Positions 1 through 12,400 of a stretch of DNA of 42,979 bases are shown here, piece by piece. The notes beneath the pieces are model-generated. The model was not told the DNA's origin, ran no database searches, and was given only the letters and a program-made list of their open reading frames with translations. Origin of the DNA: Vitrella brassicaformis (lineage: Eukaryota > Sar > Vitrellaceae); assembly GCA_001179505.1 (NCBI GenBank), contig CDMY01000612.1, forward strand, positions 1 through 42,979, in the 5' to 3' direction. The translations under genes and the position numbers were made by a program. Positions within the stretch are counted from its first letter, which is position 1. Every line of letters starts with the position of its first letter.

Positions 1-1
1 G

Positions 2-1379
2 GTCGGGATCCTCTGGCTATACTGGCTGGTGTGCGAGTCTGACGATGCGGCAGTGGGGGTCGCCTCCGACATTGTGAGATACGCGGTCGATGGTGTTGGT
101 GCCATGTTATGGATTCTCCTCATAGTGGAAGGCATGTCTCTCAGCAGAATGCTTCGGCTCTTCCGCGACGTGTGGGCATTCTTCGTTGTACCATTGGCAA
201 TTACCACCTTTTTCTCCTCTCCAATTATGCACATTGCGAAGCTAAAGGAGTACAATGGCATCATCGTGGGCTTCGACCTGATCTGTTGGGCGACGATCAC
301 TCCTATGGGGGTGTTTTGGGTGGCATCTCAGAAGAGCAAGAGAAGAGCCATATACACTGCCCAGATGGTCTTCATCCTACTGGTAACTATGGCTGCTGTA
401 AGCGTTTGGGTCCTCGTTTTTTTCAAGAGGTGAGGGATGACATGGATGCCCCGATGAAAGAAGAGGGAGAGTGTCTTCTTTGCGGTGTCTGTTCAGAGGG
501 GAGAAAGTCTCAACAGACGGCGAGAGGGCACAGGTGGCATTCGCGTGTCTGTTATGCTGTCTGCCCTTGATGGCCTTGGCCACAGGAACTACAAGAAGGA
601 TGACAGATGGTCACCCACTGCGCAGCTATCCTGTCATCTACTTCGCCGTACTAGGCTGCCTTCTCGTGCCCCGTATCATGCAAGCAAGCAACCAACCAAG
701 ACAGACACACGGCCGAAACAGACGGACAGACACACACGGTGTGTGTTATTGACAGGCCGAGATGGTGAATCTCAGCAGCAAGATCGCGTCCTCTCTGTTA
801 TTCGCCCTCTACGATCTCCTCGGCGACCTGGCAGTGCCCTACGTCGACGCCCTTCGATTCAACCTCCGTCGCTCATTCGCGTTTCTCCGTCGCTCATCCA
901 CCCGGCACCGATCAACGAGGAGAACTCCAGAGACACCGGCAGGGAGCACCACTGAGAAGCCCCATATGGACAGTACCCGCGTCCCGCCACATGTCTCGCA
1001 GTCGCGCAGCAGCACATGTGTGGCGAGCAAGGAGGAGGCAAGCGTATCCCCCAGCTTCCAGCGGAGGATCTCCCTGAAGGCCCTCTCCTCTTTGACGTCA
1101 GTCCTCAACCTGCAGTCGACGTTCATCGCCTACGACTACCGACCCAGATACCTACGCGCCTTATCCGACCAGATCCACGCCTACAATCTGGCCGAGAGCC
1201 TGATACTGCTCTTCATCAACCTCTCGCTGATCGCCGTGGACCAGTTTGTGGACCCTTCCTTGTCTGGCTTGGCTGAGAGACTCGGGGGCTTGTGTCTGCT
1301 GGTCGCCATCGAGATGGCATGCGAGATAGTCCTCTTCATGGTAGCACAAAAAGCAGACCAAGAAAAGGGAGCGGCTTGA
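2..1379 (+). CDS. Multi-pass membrane protein, 5' end outside the window
   Basis: The reading frame is open from base 2, so the start lies upstream. Exon 1 (2-429) encodes about four hydrophobic segments, including one around GAMLWILLIVEG and a last one, MAAVSVWVLVFF, at the exon end. The donor GTGAGG at 430 leaves phase 2. The acceptor CTCAG at 771-775 is the nearby site that restores an open frame, and exon 2 (776-1379) continues with a Ser/Arg-rich hydrophilic stretch, then two more hydrophobic segments (ESLILLFINLSLIAV and LGGLCLLVAIEMACEIVLF) and a short charged tail ending EKGAA. I see no catalytic motif and do not recognise the family. An alternative is that exon 2 is a separate gene starting at the ATG at 762. 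Codon use and hydrophobic periodicity support coding in both parts; the junction is inferred. Confidence 0.55.
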
Positions 1380-2587
1380 TGTCTCTGTGTCACTCTGTCT
1401 GTGTGTATCGTGCGTGTCTCAAGATCTCTGTGCGGCTGCACAACTTGCCCATCGTCCGCAGTGAGGATGAGCCTGGGCCCTGGCGTTCAGGCTGGTGTCT
1501 TTGCTCTGGTGCGTGCGCACGCACACCAAACAACACGTCCAGTCACGTCAGGCACAGATACACACACACACACACTGCCATCCTGCCTGTCCCTCTCAGC
1601 GCCTCCGTGGCTTTGTTACTCGCATTTCTGCCATCGGTCTTGCTGTTCACCTTAAGGGCGACGAAGCCCGGCCAATACGCGGACTTGACCACTGCGGAGC
1701 TGTGTCCACATAGTTTCGACTACTCTGTCTGACCGACCGACGGACGCCGAGATGCGATTGAGCGTGACCTCCAAGGCCCGGATGGAGGTCACCATTGGAT
1801 GGTATCAGGATTCTGACAGAAAGCGACAGAGAACGGACATTATTCACATATAGAGAAGAGCTGACACGAATGAGATCTGCTGCCTCGTACAAAGTGTACA
1901 CACCAAGTCTCCATGTCGACTCTGTGGGTTGAAAAAGGCGGCAGACACCACGGCAGTGGTCGCCACAGACACCACAGACACCATGGCAGTGGTCGCCACC
2001 GGGCAAAGACGCGACAATATGTGACTCATAGTGTGAGAATGTATCTGGAGCGGCGCAGGGAATCACGCGCGTGGGCGCTAGGAACTCGTTCTGGTGCCTC
2101 GATTTCGGCCGGCGAGAGGGGAAACTACACTGATCAATGCATGTCTTCATCTGGGTGTCACGTGTTGTTTGCTCATTGCAGGATGCGCTTGAGATGCTGA
2201 GAGATCGCACTCCGCTAAGCACTTGGTATTGTACCCAAGTGTTATGTCTCCTTTCCCTTACATATATGTCACCCCAATTGCGAGATCTCTGTGGCGCTAC
2301 CGTCGTATCTCTCGCAGAACCAGAGAACACCCACCCGACCGACCGACCGACAAGGGAGAGAGACAAACAGGGATTGTCGACCATTGTGACTCGTGTCTCC
2401 TTTTGCTGTTTGCTGTTTGTTTGTCAACCGACCCGACTGTGGACCCACCCCACCCATGGCCACATACGCACATTCATTTAATTAAGATGCTGCTGGTGCC
2501 TGCCATCCATCCCAGCCACAGCTGGTGGCTCGATTGCCTACCTTAGCTGGCTGACGGTTAACCGTTCGTCACATGCTTTTGATTGCG
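1380..2587. other. Intergenic, simple-repeat-rich, no supported gene
   Basis: The stretch contains short (CA)n runs near 1560-1575, CCGAC tandem units near 1730 and 2335-2350, and a CACCACAG-like repeat near 1945-1990. Open frames here, including a 245-codon one on the minus strand at 1647-2384, lack domain-like or hydrophobic patterning and follow the repeats, so I do not call them. It would include the 3' end of the transcript of the membrane-protein gene. Confidence 0.5.
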
Positions 2588-2653
2588 TCGGCTTGTTTGT
2601 CGAGGTACAGCGACGAGGAGCTCGACGAACTGTGGACCGTCATGCACACGTAG
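2588..2653 (+). pseudogene. Orphan terminal exon of the ankyrin/coiled-coil gene
   Basis: This stretch matches the last exon of the minus-strand gene at 27728-34740 and reads through YSDEELDELWTVMHT to a TAG at 2651-2653. Compared with the copy at 27728-27793 it has one Arg-to-Trp change (CGG to TGG) and two synonymous changes. No upstream exon of that gene is present before 2588, so this is a leftover carried by the segmental duplication and not a gene. It marks the outer breakpoint of arm 1, which falls inside the coding exon. Confidence 0.8.
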
Positions 2654-3209
2654 GCCTCGCGAGAGGGAGGGAGGGAGGGAGCCGGGCCTCCCCCCAGCTG
2701 TCCATTGTTGACAATGGGCTCTCTGTGTGTGTGTGTGGTGTGCTGTGCTGTGCTGGTGGTGCAGGTGCGTTGACGTCCTGAAGAGGCGGTGACCCACTGT
2801 GGCTGGCTGATGGTGGCTGACAAGTTGGCAGGTGGTGTGACAGCAAGTGTTTGCGACTTCGGTCTTGTTTGTGTGGGCATGGTTTTGGGGGCATGAACGA
2901 ATGAGTGAGCCTCTCTGGTGGGTGGGCGAGGACAGGCAGGTGTGTATCCGTGGGGGATGGATCGATGAATGGACGGATCGATTGCATCAGACACATACAC
3001 ACACATGCGTACAGACATGCGATTGCTCTCCGTCCGTCCAGCCACGTGTGTGTATGTCTGTCATCATCAGAGCTGACACATACACACACCAGTCATCTCA
3101 TCCATCCATCTGTCCGTCTGTCGGTTGGTCCACACCCGCTAGCTCACAGGTGCCTGCCCTCCCCCCTCCCCCGCCCCTCCGCCTCACCAGTTATGTGTGG
3201 GTCGGTCGC

Positions 3210-5515
3210 TCAGTCGATGAGTGTGATCCGCCGTCTCTTCCTCTTCAAGTTGTTGGTGCCCTCACCGGCCCCCGAACCCACAGCCGCAGCCACAGCAGGG
3301 GCCTCATCCGTCATGGCCACCTCACTACCGCCACCACCAGCAGGAACGGCAAATGGGAGCGGTGGGCAGAGGGCCGCTGACACACACACACACACACACA
3401 CAGAAGGACAAGAGTCATTCCCCTGTCGTGTATGTCACTCGTGCGTCCCCACATGCGAAGAGGTCATCGTCATCGTCCATGTCGTGGGGCGAGAAGCTGA
3501 GCTTAGGGGCGGCAGCGGCGTCATATGGGTCTCGGGCGTCTCTGTGTGGCGCCATGGGCTCGTCGCCATCGTCACAGCAGGGGGGGAAGGCCGGCGGGGG
3601 GCCGTGGAAAGGGTCTCTGTCCTCACGGTGCCCATGGTGCTCATCCACGGGGTAGCCCATGACGATGAGGGGCACTGGCGGGGCGGGGTAGGGCTGGCGG
3701 TGGGGTGGGAGTGGTGGGCCATACAGAGGGGGAGGCAATGGATGGTGCTGTTGCTGGTCGGGGGGATGCTCTGCAGGGGCTAAGTCGGTGTAGTTGGCCA
3801 GGGAGGGGCCGTACTGAGCACATCCACAGGCGGAGGAGAGAGATGTGATGTGTCTCGTGTGTGCGTGTGGGCGTGTGTTGTGATATTGGTCGCTCACCGC
3901 GGCGCCCTGCAGCAGATGGGTCAGAAACACACGCACCGGCAGCCTGACCGACAAGGAGCCAGACAGACAGACAGACAGGGGATGGACACACACACAGCAG
4001 GAGAGATGCCTTGTGTGTGTGTTTACTTGAAGGATTCGAGCACGGCCGCCTCATCGAACGTCTTGCGATCGGGAAAGAAACACTTGAGCTTCTTACGCTG
4101 GCAGCAAACCCACCCACACACATACACACAGAGGGAATGTGTGTCTCTCTGTCTCTCTCTCTCTGTGTGTCCACTGCACCGACCTGTCCGGCAGATGGGC
4201 CCTTCCTGGGCTGGTCGTACTTAGCGCGGAACATGTTGCGGGTGAAGCGCGCCTTCATCAGCTGCCTGGACACACACACCACACACACACACATCCATAT
4301 GTAGGCGTGTGTGGTCGGTGGGCCGCTCGCGCACTTGTTGATATGATTGACGTCATCATCAGTCATGGCGGCGCCCACGTCCACCCCGGCCTCCGAGAAG
4401 ACGGGCGCGCGCAGCAGAGAGGTAGAGGCGCCCTCGGGGGGCTCGGCGAGGCGCGGGAACCAGTTCTGACGCACACATGCAGTGAGGGAGCACATGAATG
4501 CCACACGCGTCGAGGAATGCCGGGAGGCGGGGGGGTGGGGGAGGTGGGGTGACCACTGACCATGAACAGCGACGAGAAGGGTTTGTTGGCGAACTCGCTC
4601 CACCGACACACATTCTGCAGCCATCGCCATACACACAGATGGATGGATGGATGGGCATCCTTTCCGTCACAGAGACCGACGTCCTTACCGTGACACTGAC
4701 GAGGAAGTTGAAGGGGCCGTAGGTGTAGTAGAACTGGTCGCCGACTTGCGTGACGATGCGCGTGAGGAGCACATTGGCGTCCGACATGGCCCGGTGGATC
4801 TTGGCGCTCGGCGGCAGAGACCACGAGTGCTCGAACTCACCACCACCGAACTGCACCGTTCAATCCATCCACCCACACAACACACAAACACAGAGAGAGA
4901 GACGGAGAGAGTGAACACTCACTGTGCACCCCTTCCCGTCTCACCCCACCCACCTCATACTGAAGAGCCAGCAGCATGGCGCGGTGCAGCGAGTAGAGGC
5001 AGAACCCCGCCCACACCGTGAGGGTGCGCTGCAGCAGCAGGGGACCGCTGCCCGCCTCAATCTCACAGGAGAACGTCAACTCAACTGCACAACACAACAC
5101 AACACGTGCAGCCTGCGACAGACGGTGGGAGTGTGTGGATGCGATGCGTGTGTACCGAGGTCGTATGTGTGGAGCGTGTCGGCATCTTTATTGGGCTGCG
5201 GCTGTTGCTGGACGGCCTGTGTGGCGAGGGGGAGGGTGGTCTGCTGTGTGGAGGCGGGGCTGGCCGTGGTGGCTGTGGTGGCGTCTTGCGAGAAGGCGAG
5301 TATAGGGTCCATGAGGGCAGCGGATGCAGGCAAAGGCACCTCAGGCACCTTCTCGTACTCGGCCTTCAACACAATCTCACAACCCAACACCTCCTACATG
5401 TGTGCAAGTAATGATGGCGTCCATGTGCGACGGCCAACGGTGACGCTTTGTGCCCATCTACATACCTGGATGGTTTTGATTGCAATGGGCCCCTGCTGCT
5501 TCCCCCCACCCACCG

Positions 5516-5548
<33 letters not shown>

Positions 5549-5822
5549 CATCACACACACCACCACCATCGTCGCCTTTGTCGGGCCGGCAGCGTTTCTT
5601 GGATGCTGCCTTTGCCTTTGGTGGCGGAGGACTGGCGAGCAGCCGCTTGATGCGCTTGTCCTTGAGCACCTGCCGCAGCTGCACGAGGCTCATGGATGGC
5701 AGCACGATGGCCGCGGGGTCCTTCATGTCGCCGTCATGGCCGTCACTGGAAGGGGAGGATGAGCCGAGAAGGGGAGAAAGGGAGATGGGGTCAGACGACG
5801 GAGCGGGGCTGCTGCCAGCCAT
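3210..5822 (-). CDS. Unknown protein with C-terminal basic motif (intact paralogue)
   Basis: This is an 11-exon gene on the minus strand. Exon 1 is 5466-5822 and starts MAGSSPAPSS. Exon 2 is 5156-5393, exon 3 4964-5084, exon 4 4689-4850 and exon 5 4561-4614. Further short exons follow, and the last is 3210-3376. All junctions I traced are GT-AG and keep frame. The N-terminal part has a Lys/Arg-rich stretch (KDKRIKRLL) and a Gly-Glu repeat coded by GAGGGT units. The middle is conserved-looking and globular (for example LTVWAGFCLYSLHRAM and QLMKARFTRNMFRAKY). The C-terminal part is Pro/His-rich, then acidic, and ends near KRKRRR, a plausible nuclear localisation signal. I do not recognise the family. 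A start at the later Met of MKDPAAIV is possible. It is head to head with the NHL-BTB gene, with 71 bases between the two ATGs, and has a damaged paralogue at 24557-27159. Confidence 0.75.
3379..3402. repeat. (CA)n microsatellite in an intron
   Basis: On the minus strand this is a (TG)n run directly before the CAG acceptor of the last exon of the arm 1 gene, where it takes the place of a polypyrimidine tract. The same element sits in arm 2 at about 26968-26990. Confidence 0.85.
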
Positions 5823-5893
5823 CAGTAACACAAAGCAGAAAACACGGCACAATCCCGTTCGTTTTCCGGGTTCGTAAACTTGGCTTGGGAAAG
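5823..5893. promoter_or_regulatory. Short divergent intergenic region (71 bases)
   Basis: Only 71 bases separate the ATG of the minus-strand unknown gene (5822) from the ATG of the plus-strand NHL-BTB gene (5894). The two must share promoter sequence or overlap in their 5' untranslated regions. Nearly all of this interval (to 5881) is also present upstream of the damaged copy at 24500-24556, so that side of the promoter travelled with the duplication. I see no clear TATA box. Confidence 0.45.
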
Positions 5894-7647
5894 ATGAGGT
5901 TCGAAGATTCGGAGATATATCGCATGCTGGTGTCTGGTCCCGACCATGAGGAGATCACCGCAGACCACCTCGATAGATCCGACACAACGCAGTGCGCCGC
6001 GGCAGCCAAAGTCCGCGCCGTGACCGGGTGGGTGGACTGTGGGTGGATAGGATGGGATGGTGGGATGGGCGGCGAGGAGGAAATGGGGAGAGAGGACCAC
6101 ATAGATCCATCCATCCGTCATCTCTGGCTAGATCTCTCTTGTGCGTGTCACACAGGAGCGAGATGGCGGGGAATCACGCGGGGCAGGCCAACGAGGCGCT
6201 CTTCAACAGCCCCTTTGGCTTCGATGTGAGCAACGACGGCAGCATCTGGGTCGCAGACACCGAGAACCACTGCGTCAAGACCATCTCGCCCAACCTCTCT
6301 GTGGTACGCAGGCACACCATAGAGGGGCTGGTGGTGGATGGGTAGATGGGTGAGTGGGTGGATGACTATGCGATGGATGGCATTGCTTGTGTGGTTGCCC
6401 GCAGGTTGTGACGGTGGCCACTGCGGCTGGCGGGCTGAAGTCGCCAACGGGTGTGGCAGTCTGCCGGGCCACCAAGTGCTGCTACGTGGCCGACGTGCAG
6501 ACGCACTGCATACACCGCATCCACCAAGATGGGCAAGGTGCGTTGGTGTGTGTGTGTGTGTGTGTGTAAGGGGATCTATTCCATCGCAGTCAGCCGCTTT
6601 GTCCTTTTTGCTTTCATGATTTCAGTTGACATCATCGCTGGGGAGCGTGACACTGCCGGATATCAGGAGAGCGACGGCGGCAACACAAGCAGATGGGATA
6701 TGCCGTGGGCAGGTTAGCAAGAATATAGGCACACCCCACCAAAACCATGGTGTCGTGTCCCTTTTTTTCGTGCAGTCGCGTTGAGCCCCAGCGGCGACCT
6801 GTACGTAGCGGACCGGCAGAACCACCTCATACGGAAGGTGCTGCTCAGCCGCGGCGTGCCCCCTCCCGCCCCCACCCACTGCACAGCCGACACCGACACC
6901 ACGTCGATAGCCACACACCACCACCCAGAAGGACCGGATGTGGCGGGGAGAGATGAGGAGGCCATCGAGACCATCGCAGGTGATGGATGGATGGATGGAT
7001 GGAAAGGGGGAGGGGGATGGTGTGTGGGTGCGGCCACGTCCTGTGATTGGTGTGTGTGTGCGTGTTAGGTGGCGGTTTGGGTATGGGAATGGGTGTTGGC
7101 GTGATGGGCGGTGGGGTTGTGGCTCAGTGCGCCACCGAGACCGTAGCCGGCATACTGGGGCAGCCAGGTGAGTTTGGAGAAGAGAACAAGACAATCCACC
7201 TACAGACACAGACCGCAGTGTGTGTGTCTGGTGTGTGTGTGTGTGGCTAGGTTGTGAGGACGGCGACCCGAGCAAGGCCAAGTTCAACTCGCCCTCGGCG
7301 CTTGCCGTCGCGCCGGATGGGGCCGTCTACGTGTCAGACATCGGTCGGCACCACACCACACCATGCACACCACACACCACACACACCTTGCACGCCCACA
7401 TCCACACACACGCCATATGTGTGTGTGTATACCAGCGTCTAACCGGATCCGCAAGATCAGTGCTGACGGGAGGGAGGTGCTGACGCTGCCCGGCCTCTAC
7501 AAGGGCGCGCTCGGGCTCGACATAGACGCGCACGGACGGTATGTGTCTGGGGGGGCGACACACATCAACGATAGACGAGAGTGGCCATCCATCCATCCAT
7601 CCATCCGTCTCAATGGCTGGATGTGGCTGCTCCCTCTCTCACCACCC

Positions 7648-7678
<31 letters not shown>

Positions 7679-8685
7679 TGTGTGTCAGTTTGTACATTGC
7701 CAACACGGAGGCCAAGCAGATCCTCAGATACGACCCACGCGCAGGACAGGTCCACACACACAACCATGGCACACCACATACCCAACACAACAGAGCAGAC
7801 AAACAGGGAGACAGGGAGGTCGCCCATACCCCCTCCCCTCCCTGTCTCTTTTCATTCCCTCAGGTGGACACCGTGTGTGGGGTCGATTTGGTCAAGCCCA
7901 CGGGCATCCGTGTCGACAGCACCTCGGGTGTGCTCTTCATAGCCGACCTCCACGCCTTCAAGGCCATCACCGTCACCAAGAGCCTCCCACCCACCCCGCC
8001 AACACTCAACATGGACCTGGCCAACCTGCTCTGCCAAGACGTACGTGACCTGCACACACACACCCATACTCACGGTAGTTGAAGGGTCTGTTGGGGGGTG
8101 TTTGCTGGTCAGGCTGAGGACACGTTCTCTGACGTGACCTTTCTGGCGGAGGGTCGCGAGTTCATGGCGCACTGCGCCATCATAGCGCAGAGGTGCCCCA
8201 AGCTCAAAGACGCCATCAACCACAGTGGTGAGTGAGCGAGGCGGCCGGGCAGTTAGTCCACTTGACGACATGTGATCCTCTGTGTGTGTGTGGGTACATT
8301 GGTGCAATTTGCTGTGTGTGTGTGTAGATGGCAAGCCAGTGGCCTTAGAGGTGTCGTACAAATGTTTGGTGTCGGCGCTGTTCTTCCTCTACACCGACCG
8401 GTGCATCGTCGACCAAACCACTCAACACGACCTACTCGCGGTGGGGGCCTGCACTGCAGTGTGTCGGTGGTGTCACACACACACAGACACAGAGAGAGAG
8501 AGAGAGGGAAGAAGAGGCTATTTCTCCATGCCTGTGTGTCTTTCTGGCTGTGGGACTGTCTGGCTCTCTGCCTGGCTGTGTGGTCAGTTTGCGGACCGTT
8601 ACGATGTGTGTCGGCTCAAATGTTTGGTGGAGGAGTATATGCTCAAACGTGTCAACCTGGACAACGTACTCGAGACACTCAGGTA

Positions 8686-8721
<36 letters not shown>

Positions 8722-9459
8722 CGGCAGCGTGCATCCATCCATCCATCCATCCAGATCCATCCATCCACCTCTGTATGTGTGTGTGGTCAGAACGGCCCAC
8801 CGTTGCCACGCCGATCGTCTCAAGAAGGCGTGCATCAAGATAGTGATCCGACACTTCGCCATCCTGCAGGCAGGTCTTGTGTCTGTCATCGATATGCACA
8901 CACACACTCACGCCACATTCACAGCCCACACAAAGGTCGGTGTCTGTCTTTGGTTCTTTCTCTCTGTGTGTGTGCAGGGCAAGATTCCGAGTAGCGGACT
9001 GGCGGAGCTGCCGGAGCTGCTGACAGAGCTCATCCTCTCCATGCCCAAGTAGGTATGTGAAATGTGAAACGCACTGCACACACACGCCACACACACATAC
9101 ACACACACCAGCGACACTCCTGCTGTACACCCTCTCGCTCTCTCTCTCTCTCTGTGCGTGTGTGTGTGTGTGTGTTTGTGTGTGTGGTGTGTGTGGTCAG
9201 ACTCATCACACCGAAGCTCGGCCGCCCTCTGTCGTCCCTGCAGGCATCCCCCGCCCCCCACTGCACAGACACACCCCCATCCAAAGTAGATACAGACAAG
9301 GCCGCCCCCCATGCCAAGAGTCGCCCCCAAGTGCAGCAGTCGGCCAGCACATCCACCGCTGGCACAGCCAGTGGGTCGGCGATGAGCCTGTGGGAGTGGT
9401 TCTGCACGCGCAGCGGCAGCGGCAGCGGCATCGGCAGCGCGGGCGAGGGGGAGGCATAG
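5894..9459 (+). CDS. NHL-repeat and BTB/POZ domain protein
   Basis: The gene has about 17 small exons starting at ATG 5894 (MRFEDSEIYRML); exon 1 ends at 6027 in phase 2. The N-terminal two thirds carry a series of NHL beta-propeller repeats, recognisable by the pattern G..A.FNSP.G..V...G.IWVAD..NH.V: exon segments near 6157-6300 (GSIWVADTENHCVK), 6404-6540, 6778-6980 (GDLYVADRQNHLIRKV), 7252-7343 (GAVYVSDI), 7436-7540, 7688-7750 (LYIANTEAKQILRYD) and 7864-8040. A BTB/POZ domain follows at about 8113-8990 (DTFSDVTFLAEGREFMAHC, then a C-terminal helical part). The last intron (9049-9200) removes an apparent stop after SMPK, and the final exon encodes a Ser/Gly-rich tail. BTB domains dimerise and often bind Cullin-3, and NHL propellers bind protein or RNA, so a substrate-adaptor role is plausible but inferred. 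The propeller-then-BTB order resembles plant ARIA/ABAP-type arrangements only loosely. Confidence 0.85.
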
Positions 9460-12400
9460 CGTGTAGTCTTATGAATGAACGATATAGCTGGCGGATGGAG
9501 GGATGGAGGGCTGCCTGCCTGCAGAGGGGCCGAAGTCAGTTAGCTCTTGTCGGTGTTATGCAGACGAGACGACAGAGATGACATGTGGTTGCTGGAGAGA
9601 AAGATGCTTCTTCCTTTGCACGGGATGGATGGATGGATTGCATCTTGATCCAGGCCTCTGATTAGTGTGCGGTGTGCGTGTGCGTGTGTGTGAATGTGTG
9701 TAGGTGTTGGCGTGAGGCAGTGAGGCTGCATTGCCTTGCTGTGTGCGGTCAAGTGGCACGCCACAGAGGATGGAATGAATGCAGCACACAAGAGGGTCCG
9801 GTCACAACACCACACCACACCACACCACAGCAAGTCCAGCCGCACAACTCAACACACACATACACACAGACACACACACACACACGTCCCTCCCTCCCTC
9901 CTCCCTGTCCCACCGTCCCTTATACTGCCCATTATATCCCCCTCTCTCTCGGAAAAATACAAGATACAAGTCGCTTCCTTCAGCCACAGACAGACAGACA
10001 CTTAATACTCACCCGACCACCCCACCCCGCCCACACACAGCCAGGAACGTCTCCCAGCAGACCACACACCTGGTCGAAAAAACCATACAACATTCATGAA
10101 TGATGTGAGTATGTCATGACATCCATCGGCCTCACACAGGGAGACATAGAAGAGTCAGTCCATTCCAGTGCTTGCTTGTGCGGTGGGCTGGGATGGGCTG
10201 GTAGGCAGCCAGCTCAGCGAGCTGGCCAGCACCTGTGCTGGCGGGCTGGCTGGCTGGCTGGCTCATGTGCGCTGCACTGCACTGCACTGCACTCGCTCAG
10301 TCACTCCGACCGACAGACAATACACAGACAGCCATACAGCCACGTGTGCGTGTGTGCCTGGAGGGGAGGGAGAGAGGGAGAGGGGTCAAGAGGGCGGCCA
10401 TCCATTCTGCCCCATGCCATCAGCCAGCCAGCCAGCCAGCCAGCAAACCATCCATCCCACCCTCCACTGGACATATGTAAGGCGATCTGTCGGCTGTGCG
10501 TCTGAGCGAGTGCCACAGGCCGACAGAGAGCCATGCATCATCATCCAGTGGGTTGGGTAGATGACTGACGCTAGTCGATACCCCCACCTCTGTATCTCTC
10601 TCTCCATTGCGACACGCTATGCTACGTCAGGCAGGCAGGCAGGCACGCAGCCAGCCAGCCCCTTGCTGCCCTGCCCTCCCCAGCTCACCAACACACCACA
10701 GCACAGCACAGCACAGATGTGCCACACACAGATACCATCACTACGGAGGACACGTCAAAAATTGCAGCCACCATCGCACAAGTAGATAGAGCACGCAACG
10801 CACAGCCACCAAACAAACACATCTATCCTTTCCTGTCTATCGCTCGGTTGCTTTGGGACAGCACACAAGGGTGAGAGGGCTGCGGGCATCTGTGTGTGTG
10901 CCTATCTGTCCCTCTCCCTCTCCCTCTCCCGCCGAGGTGGATGGAGGGAGCATGCAATAGTGAGTGCGGGAGGGATGTGTCTCCCCTCCCCTCCCCTCTG
11001 AAACATGCTGTGACCGTAAAGCACATTCATTCAACCATTCACTGATCCGTCTCGTCCATCCATCCGTCCGTTCGTTCATCGACCTGTCCTGCAGCCGCCT
11101 CACCTCACGAAGCGTACTCCCACTTACACAAATACCAACAACCCGACAATAAGCCAACTCACTCTCCATCCCTCCCTCCCTCACTCTCTCACTCAGAAAC
11201 ACGCAGCCAGTCAGTCAGTCAGACAGAAATACACACACATCCACACATAGGTAGGTACGAGGCAAGTGGCAGGCAGGCAGGCAGGCAGGGAAGTAGGCAG
11301 AAATACTCCGTCGCAACTCTCCCTCCCTCCCTCCCTTTCTCCCCATTTGGACACACGTCATTCGTGGACGGACGGACGGACGGACGGACGCATGGATACG
11401 GATCAGGGCACACACATGCATTGCATTTATCATTGTTTGTTTGTGTGTGTGTTGCAAAAGGGAAAAATAGGCCCACACACGGACGGACGGACACGCAGAC
11501 ATACACAGGGAGGCGCAAGGAACAAGGAAGGAAGCAAGGCATCACTTTGTGTCGCCCACACAACCCACGTATCACATCCACATGTTTGACATCCACATGC
11601 ACACGGACGGACTGACACGCACGGTAGGCACAACGGAGAAAATCGCCCCTCTCTCCCCTCTCTCTCCTCTCGAGTAAGGAAGTTGAGCGTGAGTGTCTGA
11701 GGCCTGACACCCACACACCACAGCCGGGGCGGCAAAAAACATGGTTGGTGACCACACGACAGGCAGACAAACACCCATGAGCGCTACGTGCACGCTCAGC
11801 TCACCCCACATGCCATCCGGCCATCCAGCCATTGTGTGCTCTGAGTGGGTATGTATGTATGTATTGTGCCCTCAATAATCAACAAACACTTACTTGTGTG
11901 TGCATGCATCGATCGCATCAACCAACCGTATTGATTGATACTCATGCGCCATGAAACAAACAGACCATAGGAGTGAGGAAGCCCTAATTCCCTTAACTCA
12001 CCCTCCCCATCCCCCCAGTGTGTGTGTGTGTGTGTGTGTGCGCGTGTGTGCAGTGCGACCGTTGAGTAAACGGACCGGTTATCTGTCTTTCTTGAAGACG
12101 TGCATCTCCATCCATCCATCCATCCACACGTATGTATGAGCAGTAGTGTCTGTCTGTCACTAGGACTTGTTGGACGGGCCGTTCAAAAGGCCCCTTGAGA
12201 GTGAGTAGTGAGTGTCTCAGTCAGTCACTGCACACGCCAACCCTCTAACACGGAGCGTTATTGGCCTCAGGTAGGTAGGGAGGGAGGGAGGGACACACAG
12301 ACCGACAGGCCGACAGGCAGGCGAGAGCAAAAAGCGGCCAGGTGGGGTGGCGTGCAGTCAGTCAGTCAGTCAGTGATGCCATCAATGCTCACTCACTCAC

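Larger units (their letters stand above)
2588..5881 (+). repeat. Arm 1 of a 3.3 kb inverted duplication
   Basis: The reverse complement of this interval aligns with 24500-27793 across exons, introns and 3' flank. Both arms measure about 3294 bases between the breakpoints I can see. The outer breakpoint is at TCGGCTTGTTTGTC (2588-2601) and the inner one at GGGTTCGTAAACTT (5868-5881); beyond both points the sequences differ completely. The arms differ by substitutions, small indels and repeat-length changes. Arm 1 carries an intact unknown gene (3210-5822, minus) and an orphan last exon of the ankyrin gene. Confidence 0.93.

Noticed and set aside
1647-2384. 245-codon minus-strand open frame
   Set aside because: It has low-complexity composition that follows CACCACAG and CCGAC repeats, no hydrophobic or domain pattern, and no flanking exon signals.
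2905-3783. 292-codon plus-strand open frame
   Set aside because: It runs antisense to the terminal exons of the minus-strand arm 1 gene and through intergenic repeats. Splice sites, phase and composition favour the minus-strand gene, and the arm 2 equivalent is equally antisense.
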